A DNA stretch of 64,000 nt, taken from NCBI RefSeq assembly GCF_023612255.1, contig NZ_CP063231.1, positions 3,578,001 through 3,642,000 on the forward strand. The letters run 5' to 3'. Positions within the stretch are counted from its first letter, which is position 1, and the number at the start of each line of letters is the position of its first letter. The notes beneath the pieces are model-generated. The model was not told where the DNA came from. It saw only the letters and a program-made list of their open reading frames with translations, and searched no databases. A program made the position numbers and the translations under genes. Below are positions 1 through 9,320 of the stretch, in pieces. Origin of the DNA: Luteibacter flocculans (GTDB lineage Bacteria > Pseudomonadota > Gammaproteobacteria > Xanthomonadales > Rhodanobacteraceae).

Positions 1-2306
1 TGCTTGCCGTTGACCGTGTACGACATCGGGTTGGCCTGCCCACCGGCCGGCAGGCGTGCCTTCCATAGCTCCTTGCCCGTGCGCTCGTCGATGGCGCGCA
101 GGTAGTTGTCCGCGGTGGCGCCGATGAAGACGAGACCGCCGCGGGTCGTCATGTTGCCGCCGATGTTGAAGATGCCTGTCGGCAGCGGCGCGTTGACATG
201 TGTGCCGAACGGACCCGTGTCACGCGTGGTACCGATCGGGCGCTCCCACACCAGCTTGTGCGTCACGAGGTCGATGGCGGCCATCGTGCCCCACGGCGGC
301 GGATTGCACGGCACGTCGAGCGGGTTCAACCACGGGTGCACCTTGCCGACGTACGGCGTGCCGTACTGCGGCGCCAGCCCACCGCCCACCTTGGGTTCGT
401 TGCCCGAGCCATCCCACGGCTTCACCAGCCCCTTGGCCTCCGCGGGACCGCGGGGCGCGAGGCTGATGATGAAGGGGATGTAGTTCGCGTTGGCGATCAA
501 CAGCTTGTTGTACGGATCGATGGATGCGCCGTGCCAGTCGATCACGCCGTCGAAGGCGGGATACACGATCGTGTCCTTCAACTGCGGCGGGGTGAACTGT
601 CCTTCGTATGCAGCGCGGCGGAATTCGATGCGACACATCAACTGGTCGAACGGCGTGGCGCCCCACATCGACGCTTCGGTCAGATCCTTCGGCGCCAGCG
701 ACGGCATGCCGACGGAGAACGGCTGGGTGGGCGAGGTGCGCTCACCGGGGACGGCGTTCTGCGGCACCGGCTTCTCGGTGACCTCGGTCAAAGGCTTGCC
801 GGTACGTCGATCGAGGACGAAGAACTCGCCGCGCTTGGTCGTCTGCACCAGCGCCGGCACCGTACCGCCGTTCGCATCCGGCAGATCGACCAGCGACGGG
901 CCCGTCGGCACGTCCATGTCCCACAGATCGTGATGCGTGTTCTGGTACACCCACTTTGGTGCGCCGGTCTCGATATCCAGCGCAACGGTGGAACTGGACA
1001 CCTTCTCGTCGAAGGGACGGCGATGTCCGCCGAAGTAATCCGGCGTGGCGTTACCCATCGGAAGGTAAACCATGCCGAGGTCCGGATCGGCGGTGTAGAC
1101 GCCCCACGCGTTCGGCGTGCCGCGGGTCAATTGGTCGTTCGGACCGGGCGTCCAGTTCTGCGGATCGTGGCCCACGTCCCACGCCCAGACGAGTTTGCCC
1201 GAGAGCGGATCGAACGCGCGCACCGCGCCGGAGGGTTCGTTCTCCGCCTGGTTGTCGTAGACCCAGCCACCCAGGATGACGCGGTCCTTCATCACCAGCG
1301 GCGGCGACGTCACGAAATGAAAGCCTGCCGGCACGTGGCCGAGGTACTGCGTGAGCGAGATGAAACCGTGCTCGCCAAAGTCCTCGCACGGTTTGCCCGT
1401 GTCGGCGTTCAGCGCCATCACCCGGGCATCGAGCACCGGCGCAATGATCCGTCGCGGACAATCGGTCTGCGTGCCCGGCGGCGCCTGGTAATAAGCCACG
1501 CCACGGCAGGCGAGATAGACGTCCGCTTCGGTGTTTGCCTTCGGATCGAAGGTCCATTTCTTCTGGCCGGTCGCGGCATCGAAAGCGACGACCCAGCTAT
1601 GCCCCGTGCAAACATACAGCGTGTCGCCCACCTTGATCGGCGTGTCCTCGAAATTGAACTCGTGGCCCGCGTCCGTGCCGCCTTTGTCTTCGCCAGGACG
1701 CATCGTGTCGCCCGTATGTGCCGTCCATGCGACCTTGAGGTTCGTCACGTTGTGCGTGTCGATCTGGTCCAAGGGCGAGAAACGATCGCCGCGCGGTGTG
1801 CGGCCATAGAACCACCAATCACCATCGGGGACGGAGGTGTCGTGACCGTCCGCCGCATTGCGCACCACCGCTTCGCCCCGCGTGCCCACCGGCTGCACGA
1901 ATCCGGCCACGCCGACGCCGACACCCACCACGATTGCGACGATCAGTGCCAAGGCGGCGCCTCGTCGCGGCGACAGCCTGCGCGTGATCCATGGCATCAG
2001 CAGGTATATGCCCAGCAGCACAGGCACGAGCAGCCGGGGTTCGAGCTGCCAACCGATGAATCCGACTTCCGCCACGGCCCACAGCACCGTGCCGAGCAGC
2101 ACGATTGCGTAAAGCCATAACGCGGCTCCGGAACCGCGTGCCAGCAAGATGCCGGTGACACCCACCGCCGTGCCAGCGATCAGGTAGTAGAGGCTGCCGC
2201 CGAGGACGGCGAGCCACACACCGCCAAGCGCCAAGGCAAAACCGAGCACAGCGACGACCACGCCACTGATGCTTGGCGCGCGAGGTGATGAGAGGGTGGA
2301 CGACAT
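1..2306 (-). CDS. gcd: Membrane-bound PQQ-dependent glucose dehydrogenase, 3' end cut by the window
   Basis: Oxidises glucose (and other aldoses) to gluconolactone in the periplasm and passes electrons to ubiquinone. About 768 codons are present; the E. coli enzyme is near 796 aa, so only about 30 C-terminal residues are missing beyond position 1. Residues 1-135 hold about five hydrophobic segments (the membrane anchor typical of mGDH), followed by a periplasmic quinoprotein beta-propeller with DGDWWFYGRTPRGDRFSPL, YQNTHHDLWDMDVP and NPLDVPCNPPPWGTMAAIDL, all characteristic of the PQQ-binding domain. The ATG at 2306 gives MSSTLSSPRAPS followed directly by the first membrane segment. It is divergent from yajO across 129 bp. 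No PQQ synthesis genes are in the window. Family assignment is firm. Confidence 0.95.
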   Translation of the reverse strand, partial: MSSTLSSPRAPSISGVVVAVLGFALALGGVWLAVLGGSLYYLIAGTAVGVTGILLARGSGAALWLYAIVLLGTVLWAVAEVGFIGWQLEPRLLVPVLLGIYLLMPWITRRLSPRRGAALALIVAIVVGVGVGVAGFVQPVGTRGEAVVRNAADGHDTSVPDGDWWFYGRTPRGDRFSPLDQIDTHNVTNLKVAWTAHTGDTMRPGEDKGGTDAGHEFNFEDTPIKVGDTLYVCTGHSWVVAFDAATGQKKWTFDPKANTEADVYLACRGVAYYQAPPGTQTDCPRRIIAPVLDARVMALNADTGKPCEDFGEHGFISLTQYLGHVPAGFHFVTSPPLVMKDRVILGGWVYDNQAENEPSGAVRAFDPLSGKLVWAWDVGHDPQNWTPGPNDQLTRGTPNAWGVYTADPDLGMVYLPMGNATPDYFGGHRRPFDEKVSSSTVALDIETGAPKWVYQNTHHDLWDMDVPTGPSLVDLPDANGGTVPALVQTTKRGEFFVLDRRTGKPLTEVTEKPVPQNAVPGERTSPTQPFSVGMPSLAPKDLTEASMWGATPFDQLMCRIEFRRAAYEGQFTPPQLKDTIVYPAFDGVIDWHGASIDPYNKLLIANANYIPFIISLAPRGPAEAKGLVKPWDGSGNEPKVGGGLAPQYGTPYVGKVHPWLNPLDVPCNPPPWGTMAAIDLVTHKLVWERPIGTTRDTGPFGTHVNAPLPTGIFNIGGNMTTRGGLVFIGATADNYLRAIDERTGKELWKARLPAGGQANPMSYTVNGK

Positions 2307-2435
2307 GGTTTGCTCCGCTGACGTGATGCGACGGGCGCACCGCGTCCGGGTCGCGAATACCTAAAGATAACCATGGCAGGTATATGTAACGTCTACGCCT
2401 TATCGGCAACGCTTGCTTTCATCCATGGAGTTCTT

Positions 2436-3416
2436 ATGCGCTACGTGAAACTCGGCCGCACGGGCCTGGAAATATCGCCGCTGGTCCTGGGTTGCATGAC
2501 CTACGGCGTACCCGATCGCGGCAACCATCAATGGACGCTGGACGAGGAAACGAGCCGCCCCTTTATCCGCAAGGCGCTGGATCTCGGCATCAACGTGTTC
2601 GACACGGCGAATGCGTACTCCGACGGTACGTCGGAAGAAATCGTCGGCCGCGCGTTGAAGGATTTCGCGCGCCGCGACGAAGTCGTCATCGCGACCAAGA
2701 CGTTCTTCCACTGGCGCAAGGGACCGAACGGCGGCGGCTTATCCCGCAAGGCCATCTTTCACTCGGTGGACGACAGCCTCTCCCGCCTCGGCACCGATTA
2801 CATCGACCTGCTGCAGATCCACCGCTTCGACGAAACGACGCCTGTCGAGGAAACGATGGAAGCGCTGCATGACGTGGTGAAGATGGGCAAGGTGCGCTAT
2901 CTCGGCGCGTCGTCGATGTACGCCTGGCAGTTCGCGAAGATGGTCTATACCTCGCGACTGCATGGCTGGACCGAGTTCGTCAGCATGCAGGATCACTACA
3001 ACCTGCTCCAGCGCGAGGAAGAGCGCGAGATGATCCCGTTCTGCATGGATCAGGGCATCGCCGTGCTGCCCTGGAGCCCGCTGGCACGGGGCCGCCTGAC
3101 CCGCGATTGGGACGAAAGCAGCGAACGGCAGGCCACCGACGTGTTCGGCAGCACCCTCTACAAGGCCACCGAGGATTCCGACCGTGCGATCGTCGCCGCG
3201 GTGAAGAAAGTGGCGGAGGCGCGCGGCGTGCCAAGGGCGCAGGTGGCGTTGTCCTGGGTGGCGCACCGGTCGGGCGTGACCGCACCGATCGTCGGGGCGT
3301 CCAAGCCCCACCACCTGGACGACGCGGTCGCCGCGCTCGACCTCGTACTCACGGACGAGGAGACGGCGACGCTCGAAGCCGCCTATGGGCCGCATCCGGT
3401 GGCAGGCTTCTCCTGA
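2436..3416 (+). CDS. yajO: Aldo/keto reductase, YajO family
   Basis: NADPH-dependent aldo/keto reductase of 326 aa, close in length and sequence to E. coli YajO (324 aa), which has been linked to 1-deoxyxylulose 5-phosphate formation. The conserved runs are LGCMTYGVPDRGNHQWTL, FDTANAYSDGTSEEIVGRAL, QDHYNLLQREEEREM and PWSPLARGRLTR; the last two belong to the NADPH-binding C-terminal half of the TIM barrel. The catalytic Tyr (ANAY) and Lys (ATK) are present. The ATG at 2436 is chosen over an upstream in-frame ATG at 2373 because GGAG lies 5 nt before it and the family starts at this point. A short GC hairpin follows the stop, then metK on the same strand. The physiological substrate cannot be read from sequence. 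Confidence 0.9.
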   Translation: MRYVKLGRTGLEISPLVLGCMTYGVPDRGNHQWTLDEETSRPFIRKALDLGINVFDTANAYSDGTSEEIVGRALKDFARRDEVVIATKTFFHWRKGPNGGGLSRKAIFHSVDDSLSRLGTDYIDLLQIHRFDETTPVEETMEALHDVVKMGKVRYLGASSMYAWQFAKMVYTSRLHGWTEFVSMQDHYNLLQREEEREMIPFCMDQGIAVLPWSPLARGRLTRDWDESSERQATDVFGSTLYKATEDSDRAIVAAVKKVAEARGVPRAQVALSWVAHRSGVTAPIVGASKPHHLDDAVAALDLVLTDEETATLEAAYGPHPVAGFS

Positions 3417-3434
3417 CCGCCCAGGCCAGGGCGG
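3417..3434 (+). terminator. Small GC hairpin after yajO
   Basis: CCGCCC-AGGCCA-GGGCGG forms a 6-bp stem immediately after the yajO stop codon. No T tract follows, so this may be only a weak terminator or mRNA 3'-end structure. Confidence 0.3.
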
Positions 3435-3521
3435 GCTCCGGGGCACCGTCGGCCCTGAATACCCATGCAATCGTCATCCCCCGGGCGTACCCTGGCCGCT
3501 GCAAACCGGGACAAGGGCGTG

Positions 3522-3566
3522 TATCATGGCGCGCCCTTTTATCTCTTTATCCGTAAAGAAGGATAT
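3522..3566 (+). promoter_or_regulatory. metK promoter -10 and candidate operator
   Basis: TATCAT at 3522-3527 is a likely -10 box; no good -35 is visible. Downstream, 3541-3566 contains an imperfect inverted repeat (ATCTCTTTATCC, then TAAAGAAGGAT; inner CTTTA-TCCG-TAAAG) that resembles the element over the metF promoter at 23773-23798. It lies between the probable transcription start and the ribosome binding site (AAGAAGGA), where a repressor could block elongation. Confidence 0.4.
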
Positions 3567-3575
3567 ATCACCGCG

Positions 3576-4796
3576 ATGAGCAGCTACCTCTTCACCTCCG
3601 AGTCGGTCTCCGAAGGCCACCCGGACAAGATCGCCGACCAGATCTCCGACGCAGTTCTGGACGCCATCCTGGCCCAGGATCCGCGCGCGCGCGTGGCCTG
3701 CGAGACGCTGGTGAAGACCGGCGTCGCCATCGTCGCGGGTGAAATCACCACCAGCGCCTGGATCGATCTCGAAGCGCTGACCCGCAAAGTCATCCTCGAT
3801 ATCGGCTACGACTCGTCCGACGTCGGTTTCGACGGCGAGACCTGCGGCGTGCTGAACCTGATCGGCAAGCAGTCGCCCGACATCAACCAGGGCGTGGACC
3901 GCAAGAAGCCGGAAGAACAGGGCGCTGGCGACCAGGGCCTGATGTTCGGCTACGCCACGAACGAGACCAGCGAGTACATGCCGGCCGCGATCCACTACGC
4001 GCACCGCCTCGTGGAGCAGCAGACCAAGGTCCGCAAGAAGAAGAACTCGCCGCTGCCGTGGCTGCGCCCGGACGCGAAGAGCCAGGTCACCCTGCGCTAC
4101 GAGAACGGCGAAGCCGTCGCCATCGATGCCGTGGTGCTGTCCACCCAGCACGATCCGGACGTGAAGCAGAAGGATCTCATCGAAGGCGTGCGCGAGCTGA
4201 TCCTGAAGCCCGTGCTGCCGGCGAAGCTGCTGCACAAGGGCACCAAGTTCCACATCAACCCGACCGGCAAGTTCGTGATCGGTGGCCCGGTGGGCGACTG
4301 CGGCCTGACCGGCCGCAAGATCATCGTCGACACCTACGGCGGCTGGGCCCGTCACGGCGGTGGCGCGTTCTCGGGCAAGGATCCGTCGAAGGTCGACCGC
4401 TCGGCCGCCTACGCCGCACGCTACGTCGCGAAGAACATCGTGGCTGCCGGCCTGGCCGACCGCTGCGAGATCCAGGTCAGCTACGCCATCGGCGTCGCCG
4501 AGCCGACCTCGATCTCCGTGACCACCTTCGGCACCGGCAAGATCGCCGACGACAAGATCGAGAAGCTGATCCGCAAGCACTTCGACCTGCGTCCGTACGG
4601 CATCATCAAGATGCTCGACCTGGTGCACCCGATGTACCAGCCGACCGCGTCCAACGGCCACTTCGGCCGCAAGCCCTATGAGATCACCGATAAGAACGGC
4701 AACACGTTCACGGCGTTCTCCTGGGAGAAGACCGACAAGGCCGACATCCTGCGCGATGCCGCCGGTCTCGGTGCGACGGCTGCCCGCCGCAAGTAA
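3576..4796 (+). CDS. metK: S-adenosylmethionine synthetase
   Basis: Makes SAM from methionine and ATP, the entry step of the activated methyl cycle. 406 aa; E. coli MetK is 384 aa. Signature motifs are present in order: GHPDK near the N-terminus (ATP/methionine site), [12 protein letters not shown] in the middle, and [19 protein letters not shown] (the P-loop-like glycine-rich motif). The extra length includes a lysine-rich insert [19 protein letters not shown] near residue 150. The ATG at 3576 is preferred over an in-frame ATG 37 codons upstream: AAGAAGG precedes it and the family begins [10 protein letters not shown]. ahcY and metF lie 17-20 kb downstream on the same strand, with the xylose block and ppc between them. 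A strong terminator follows. Confidence 0.98.
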   Translation: MSSYLFTSESVSEGHPDKIADQISDAVLDAILAQDPRARVACETLVKTGVAIVAGEITTSAWIDLEALTRKVILDIGYDSSDVGFDGETCGVLNLIGKQSPDINQGVDRKKPEEQGAGDQGLMFGYATNETSEYMPAAIHYAHRLVEQQTKVRKKKNSPLPWLRPDAKSQVTLRYENGEAVAIDAVVLSTQHDPDVKQKDLIEGVRELILKPVLPAKLLHKGTKFHINPTGKFVIGGPVGDCGLTGRKIIVDTYGGWARHGGGAFSGKDPSKVDRSAAYAARYVAKNIVAAGLADRCEIQVSYAIGVAEPTSISVTTFGTGKIADDKIEKLIRKHFDLRPYGIIKMLDLVHPMYQPTASNGHFGRKPYEITDKNGNTFTAFSWEKTDKADILRDAAGLGATAARRK

Positions 4797-4818
4797 GCGG
4801 ACTTCCAGCAAGGTATGG

Positions 4819-4846
4819 AAACGGGCGCCCAGGCGCCCGTTTTCTT
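4819..4846 (+). terminator. Rho-independent terminator of metK
   Basis: ACGGGCGCC-CA-GGCGCCCGT is a perfect 9-bp stem, extended by A-T pairs, followed by TTTTCTTTT. Confidence 0.9.
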
Positions 4847-4864
4847 TTGCGAAGCCAGCCATTG

Positions 4865-4950
4865 GTGGGAGCCGACCCTGTCGGCGATGGGTGCTTGCCG
4901 AACCGGCCCGCTGCCACGGGATCGCGGATAGGATCGGCTCCCGTCAGGCA
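4865..4950. repeat. REP element pair (one intact, one degenerate inverted copy)
   Basis: A REP begins at 4865 with head GTGGGAGC, stem CCGACCCTGTCGG and tail CGATGG. A degenerate inverted partner (GGATCGGCTCCCGTC) lies near 4935-4950. The same family recurs at 5392-5461 and elsewhere in the window. Confidence 0.7.
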
Positions 4951-4976
4951 GCGCCCCGCTGGCTGATGGGAAGAAT

Positions 4977-5351
4977 TTAGACGCGGTGCCTGACGAACCC
5001 GCGGAGGGTCAGCCCTGGCGAGGTGGCAAATACGAGCGAACGAGGCATGCCCTCGTCCGATGCGATGAAAACGAACTCATCATTGCTCAGCCTGTACGTG
5101 GCAGGGAGCAACTTTCCCGCGTCATCGCCCATGCTGTCGATCCAGGTGATCGACTTCGGGTGCGCCGTCGGATCGAGGATAAAACGACCGGCAAGGAGGA
5201 GTTCGCCCATGGGCGACCTGACCGCGAAGCGATCTCCATCGATGGTGGTAATCCTGCCGTTGCCGCCGTGGATATCGGTCGGTTCGATGACGCCATTCTC
5301 TTCGAAGCGGACCTGCTTCCAGGCTCCCTGAAGCATTTGCAGGTCGTCCAT
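4977..5351 (-). CDS. TIGR03067-like small domain protein
   Basis: 124 aa with no signal peptide or membrane segment. The N-terminus LQMLQGAWKQVRFEENG, followed by an ITTIDGDRF strand and later KSITWID, matches the pattern of the TIGR03067 family (LQGxW..., lipocalin/avidin-like beta-rich domain, function unknown). AAGGAAAAGGAAG directly before the ATG is a strong ribosome binding site. It lies downstream of xylH on the same strand but is separated by 133 bp containing an inverted REP pair, so it is probably not part of the xylose operon. REP pairs flank it on both sides. Family assignment is from memory of the motif pattern and is moderate. Confidence 0.7.
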   Translation of the reverse strand: MDDLQMLQGAWKQVRFEENGVIEPTDIHGGNGRITTIDGDRFAVRSPMGELLLAGRFILDPTAHPKSITWIDSMGDDAGKLLPATYRLSNDEFVFIASDEGMPRSLVFATSPGLTLRGFVRHRV

Positions 5352-5391
5352 GATCTTCCTTTTCCTTTCGTTCTGACGTTATCCCAAGCAA

Positions 5392-5461
5392 CCATCGCCG
5401 ACCGGGTCCGCTCCCACCAGGTTGCGGCTACTGGGTGGGAGCCGACCCTGTCGGCGATGCT
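5392..5461. repeat. Inverted REP pair (BIME-like) between xylH and the TIGR03067 gene
   Basis: Two REPs face each other: the inverted copy at 5392-5418 (ends CGCTCCCACC) and the direct copy at 5435-5460 (GTGGGAGC head, stem CCGACCCTGTCGG, tail CGATG). The two arms match at about 24 of 26 positions and could form one large hairpin. It lies just 3' of the xylose operon and may terminate or stabilise that transcript. Confidence 0.75.
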
Positions 5462-5484
5462 TTGGAACCAGGTGATGCGCGGAA

Positions 5485-6630
5485 TCAGCCGTTGCGGTTG
5501 GAGCCCGAGAGCACGTCCACCCACACGGCGAGGGCCAGGATCACGCCCTTGATGATCATCTGCCAGGAGTTGTCGACGTCCATCAGCTGCATGCCGCTGT
5601 CGAGGCTGGCCATGACCAGCGCACCGATGAGCGCGCCGTAGACCGTGCCCGAACCGCCGCGCATCGAAGTGCCGCCGATGAAGCAGGCGGAGATGGCGTC
5701 AAGCTCGCCGCCCGTGCCCGCCGACGGCGAACCCGAGCCCGTGCGGGCTACCGTGATGATGCCGGCGAAGGCGCACATGAGGCCCATCAACGCGAACACC
5801 ACCAGCTTCACGCGGGCCACGTTCACGCCCGACAGGCGGGTCGCCTCCATGTTGCCGCCCACGGCGTAGATGTGTCGGCCGAACACGGTCTGCGTCGAGA
5901 CGTAGGTGAACACGGCAAGCAGGCCGAGCAGGATCATCACCGGAATGGGAATGCCGTTGGCGTCGTTCAGCATGCGCACGAAGGCGAAGATGAAGGCGCC
6001 GATGGCAACGAGACGCGCCACGTCGATCCACATCGCGCCCTGCTGCAGGCCGAGCTTCGAGCGACGCATGCGACGACGGACCGTCAACGCGATCATCGCC
6101 AGGAAGATCACCGCACCGATCCAGCGCGACAGCATCGGCGGCACGAAACCCTGACCCAGCGCGATGAGATCGTCAGGCGCGGGGGCAATGGTGGAGCTGC
6201 CCGTGATGTAGAGCACGATGCCGCGGAAGGCGAGCATGCCGCCCAGGCCCACGATGAACGACGGCACACGCATCTTCGTCACGACAAAGCCGTTGAAGGC
6301 GCCGATCACGAGACCCAGTGCCAGCACGGCAAAGATGGACGGCCACGTGCCCCAACCCATGTTGACGGTGAGGATCGCTACCACGCCGCCAAGCAGGCCG
6401 AGCTGTGAACCGATCGAGAGGTCGATCTCACCGGCAATGATGATGAACACCATGCCGCAGGCGAGCATGCCGGTGATCGCCATCTGCCGGAACAGGTTGG
6501 ACAGGTTGTTCGGCGTGATGAAGGTCTGGTCGGTCTTTACATGGAAGAACACCCATATGACCGCCACCGCGATGAGCAGCGCGAGGATCTTGTAGCGAAC
6601 GAACAGTTGCTGGACTTTCTGGGCCTGCAT
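5485..6630 (-). CDS. xylH: D-xylose ABC transporter permease XylH
   Basis: Inner-membrane permease of the high-affinity xylose importer, 381 aa (E. coli 393 aa). It has about ten hydrophobic segments and the conserved sugar-permease stretches MVFIIIAGEIDLSIGSQLGL, VPSFIVGLGGMLAFRGI, GGNMEATRLSGVNVARVKL and CFIGGTSMRGGSGTV, all diagnostic for the branched-chain/sugar BPD_transp_2 family. It is the last gene of xylA-xylB-xylF-xylG-xylH, 40 bp after xylG. A large REP hairpin lies 3' of it. Confidence 0.95.
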   Translation of the reverse strand: MQAQKVQQLFVRYKILALLIAVAVIWVFFHVKTDQTFITPNNLSNLFRQMAITGMLACGMVFIIIAGEIDLSIGSQLGLLGGVVAILTVNMGWGTWPSIFAVLALGLVIGAFNGFVVTKMRVPSFIVGLGGMLAFRGIVLYITGSSTIAPAPDDLIALGQGFVPPMLSRWIGAVIFLAMIALTVRRRMRRSKLGLQQGAMWIDVARLVAIGAFIFAFVRMLNDANGIPIPVMILLGLLAVFTYVSTQTVFGRHIYAVGGNMEATRLSGVNVARVKLVVFALMGLMCAFAGIITVARTGSGSPSAGTGGELDAISACFIGGTSMRGGSGTVYGALIGALVMASLDSGMQLMDVDNSWQMIIKGVILALAVWVDVLSGSNRNG

Positions 6631-6670
6631 GAAGGAGCTTCCCTGGTGACGCGATGAATGGGTGGAGGAA

Positions 6671-8218
6671 TCAGGCCGCGTGTGCGGGGCCTTCGGCGGC
6701 GTGCGAGATCGCCGCAGCGAGCACCTGCTCCTGCGTGAGGCCGACGTTCTGGAAATCGCCGCGGAGCTTGCCCTCGCCCACGACGAGGACGCGATCGCTG
6801 ACGCCGAGCACTTCCGGCATCTCGGACGAGACCATGATGATGGCGACGCCCTTCGCTGCCAGCTCGAACATCAGCTTGTAGATGTCGTACTTGGAACCGA
6901 CGTCGACACCGCGGGTCGGCTCGTCGAGGATCAGCACCTTCGGATTGGGCAGCAGCATCTTGGTCAGCACGGCCTTCTGCTGGTTGCCGCCGGACAGGCC
7001 GACGATGGCCAGTTCGGGACTTGCCGTCTTCACCCGCAGCCGTTTGATCTCGGCGTCCACCGTCTGCAGTTCCGCCTGACGGTCGATCTGGCCGGCACGT
7101 GCGTAATGCGAGAGCGTCGCCAGGGTGATGTTGTCGCCCACGCCCAGCATCGGCACGATGCCCTGGCGCTTGCGATCTTCCGGCACCAGCGACAGGCCCG
7201 CCTTGATCGCCTGCTCGGGCGAACGCACCTTGATCGGCTGGCCGTCGAGGACGAGCTCGGCCTCGTAGCGGCCCGGATAGGCGCCGAATACGGCCGAGAC
7301 CAGCTCGGTGCGACCCGCGCCGACGAGACCGGCCACGCCCAGGATTTCGCCGCGGCGCACCTGGAAGGAAATGTCGTCGACGCGCTTGCGGTTCGGGTTA
7401 GCCACGTCCCAGCAGGTGACGTGCCGTGCCTCGAAGATGACCTCGCCGATGTCGTGCTCGACTTTCGGGAAGAGGTTCTCGATCTCGCGCCCGACCATCG
7501 CGGTGATGATGGAATGGGTGGTCATCTCGCTCATCGGCTTGGTGACGATGTGCTTGCCGTCGCGAATCACGGTGACGGTGTCGCAGACGCGAGCCACTTC
7601 GTCGAGCTTGTGCGAGATGTAGACGCAGGCCACGCCGTCGCGCTTCAGATCCTCGATGATCGACAGCAGCGTGTCGGTCTCCGAGGAGGTCAGCGACGAT
7701 GAGGGCTCGTCGAGGATCAGCAGGCGCGCGTTCTTCGCCAGCGCCTTCGCGATCTCGAAAAGCTGCTGGTAGCCGCCGCCGTAGTTCATCACCGGCGCAG
7801 CCACGTTCACGTCCTTCAGCTTCAGCCGTGCGAGCAGCGCCTCGGCCTTGGCATACATGGCGTCGTAATCCATCACGCCGCCGAATTTCCGGATCTCGTT
7901 GCCGAGGAAGATGTTCTCGGCCACGGAAAGCTGCGGCACCAGCATCAGTTCCTGATGAATGATGACGATGCCGGCATCCTCGCTGTCGCGCACCGAGTGC
8001 GCCCTTAGCGGCTTGCCGTCGAACAGGATCTCGCCTTCCCAGGTGCCGTACGGATAGACGCCCGAAAGGACCTTCATCAAGGTGGACTTGCCGGCACCGT
8101 TCTCGCCGCACAAGCCAACGCATTCGCCTGGCCGTACGGCCAGGTTGATGCCATTGAGTGCGCGCACGCCAGAAAACTCCTTGACGATGTCACGCATCTC
8201 GAACAGGTATTCGCTCAC
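6671..8218 (-). CDS. xylG: D-xylose ABC transporter ATP-binding protein XylG
   Basis: 515 aa with two ABC modules, as in XylG/RbsA-type sugar importers. Module 1 (residues 1-240) has Walker [10 protein letters not shown] and Walker [12 protein letters not shown]; module 2 has the degenerate A site [10 protein letters not shown], the signature-like [11 protein letters not shown] and Walker [17 protein letters not shown]. This asymmetry is normal for the family. It would energise XylH for uptake of xylose delivered by XylF. It sits 55 bp after xylF, with a strong hairpin in the gap, and 40 bp before xylH. Confidence 0.96.
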   Translation of the reverse strand: MSEYLFEMRDIVKEFSGVRALNGINLAVRPGECVGLCGENGAGKSTLMKVLSGVYPYGTWEGEILFDGKPLRAHSVRDSEDAGIVIIHQELMLVPQLSVAENIFLGNEIRKFGGVMDYDAMYAKAEALLARLKLKDVNVAAPVMNYGGGYQQLFEIAKALAKNARLLILDEPSSSLTSSETDTLLSIIEDLKRDGVACVYISHKLDEVARVCDTVTVIRDGKHIVTKPMSEMTTHSIITAMVGREIENLFPKVEHDIGEVIFEARHVTCWDVANPNRKRVDDISFQVRRGEILGVAGLVGAGRTELVSAVFGAYPGRYEAELVLDGQPIKVRSPEQAIKAGLSLVPEDRKRQGIVPMLGVGDNITLATLSHYARAGQIDRQAELQTVDAEIKRLRVKTASPELAIVGLSGGNQQKAVLTKMLLPNPKVLILDEPTRGVDVGSKYDIYKLMFELAAKGVAIIMVSSEMPEVLGVSDRVLVVGEGKLRGDFQNVGLTQEQVLAAAISHAAEGPAHAA

Positions 8219-8237
8219 CTGGTAATTCCTTCGTCGT

Positions 8238-8261
8238 GGCGGCGCCCGGACGGGCGCCGCC
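8238..8261 (-). promoter_or_regulatory. Intercistronic hairpin between xylF and xylG
   Basis: GGCGGCGCCCG-GA-CGGGCGCCGCC is a perfect 11-bp stem just 3' of the xylF stop on the minus-strand transcript, without a T tract. In binding-protein transport operons such hairpins protect the upstream mRNA or reduce read-through, keeping the periplasmic protein in excess; that role here is inferred. Confidence 0.55.
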
Positions 8262-8273
8262 TGATCTTACGGC

Positions 8274-9290
8274 TTACTGGCCGACCTGTGCCTGGGTATA
8301 GAACCCGTCCTGCACCACGATGTCGACATTCTTCTTGGTCAACAGGGTCGGGGTGAGCAGGATGGTATCGACATCCTTCTTGCCGTTGTTCATCTTCGAG
8401 GTGAACTTGGCCGGGGTGCCCTTGGCCAGATCCACGGCAAGATTCGCCGCATCGGTGGCGATCTGCTTGATCGGCTTGTACACCGTCATGGTCTGCGTGC
8501 CGGCCTTGATGCGCTTGATCGCGGCGAGGTCGGCGTCCTGACCGGACACGGCCACCTTGCCGGCCAGCTTCTGGCCGTTCAACGCAGCGATGGCGCCACC
8601 CGCGGTGCCGTCATTGGAAGCGACGATACCCTGGATGTTGTTCTTGTTGGCCGTGAGCGCGTTCTCGATGATCGACTGCGCGTTGGAAGCCAGCCACTCG
8701 TTGGTCCACTGCTGGCCCACGATCTTGACGGCACCGCTCTTGACCAGCGGGTCCAGCACCTTCATCTGGCCTTCCCGCAGGATCTTGGCGTTATTGTCGG
8801 TCGGCGCGCCGCCGAGCAGGAAGTAATTGCCCTTGCCGCCCGTGGCGTCCACCACGCCCTGCGCCTGCATCTGGCCGACCTTGTCGTTGTCGAACGAGAT
8901 GTACGCATCGACGTCGGCATTGAGGATCAGGCGATCGTAGGAAATGACCTTGATGCCGGCCTTCTGCGCCTCGGCCACCACGGTGGTGAGCGTCTTGGCG
9001 TTGAACGGCACGATCACGATCACGTCGACCTTGCGGGAGATCAGGTTCTCGATCTGCTGGATCTGCTTCTGCTCGTTGGCATCGGCCGACTGCACCGACA
9101 CGGTGGCACCCTTGGCCTCGGCGGCCGCCTTGAAGTAATCGCGGTCGCGGGTCCAGCGCTCGACGCGAAGGTCGTCGATGGAGAAGCCGATCACCGGCTT
9201 TTCCTTGCTCGCGTGTGCCTGCGGGGTCGCAAAGACACCGGCCGCGACCATCGATACGGCCAGCAAAGTGTGTAGAGCCTTCTGCTTCAT
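8274..9290 (-). CDS. xylF: D-xylose-binding periplasmic protein XylF
   Basis: Periplasmic receptor of the xylose importer, 338 aa. It has a clear Sec signal peptide (MKQKALHTLLAVSMVAAGVF, then an ATPQAHA cleavage region), followed by a type I sugar-binding fold: VIGFSIDDLRVERWTRDRDY, ISYDRLILNADVDAYISFDN, GGAPTDNNAKILREGQM and VASNDGTAGGAIAALNGQ, very close to XylF. The ATG at 9290 is preferred over the one at 9302, because GGAG at 9300-9297 gives 6-nt spacing to 9290 and a standard signal peptide. It sits 30 bp after xylB and is followed by the hairpin at 8238-8261. Confidence 0.96.
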   Translation of the reverse strand: MKQKALHTLLAVSMVAAGVFATPQAHASKEKPVIGFSIDDLRVERWTRDRDYFKAAAEAKGATVSVQSADANEQKQIQQIENLISRKVDVIVIVPFNAKTLTTVVAEAQKAGIKVISYDRLILNADVDAYISFDNDKVGQMQAQGVVDATGGKGNYFLLGGAPTDNNAKILREGQMKVLDPLVKSGAVKIVGQQWTNEWLASNAQSIIENALTANKNNIQGIVASNDGTAGGAIAALNGQKLAGKVAVSGQDADLAAIKRIKAGTQTMTVYKPIKQIATDAANLAVDLAKGTPAKFTSKMNNGKKDVDTILLTPTLLTKKNVDIVVQDGFYTQAQVGQ

Positions 9291-9320
9291 CGTCTTCTCC
9301 ATGCGTCTAGGGTTCGCCCC

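Noticed and set aside
198-2120. Very long plus-strand open frame opposite gcd
   Set aside because: Arg/His-rich, no domains, mirrors the third codon positions of gcd; a common artefact in GC-rich DNA. The same applies to minus 21582-23219 over ahcY, plus 28786-31152 over the TonB receptor, plus 18796-19557 over ppc, and similar frames.
2357-2383. Inverted repeat ATACCT...AGGTAT in the gcd/yajO gap as an operator
   Set aside because: Six-bp arms with 15-bp spacing are likely by chance; no second copy seen in the window.
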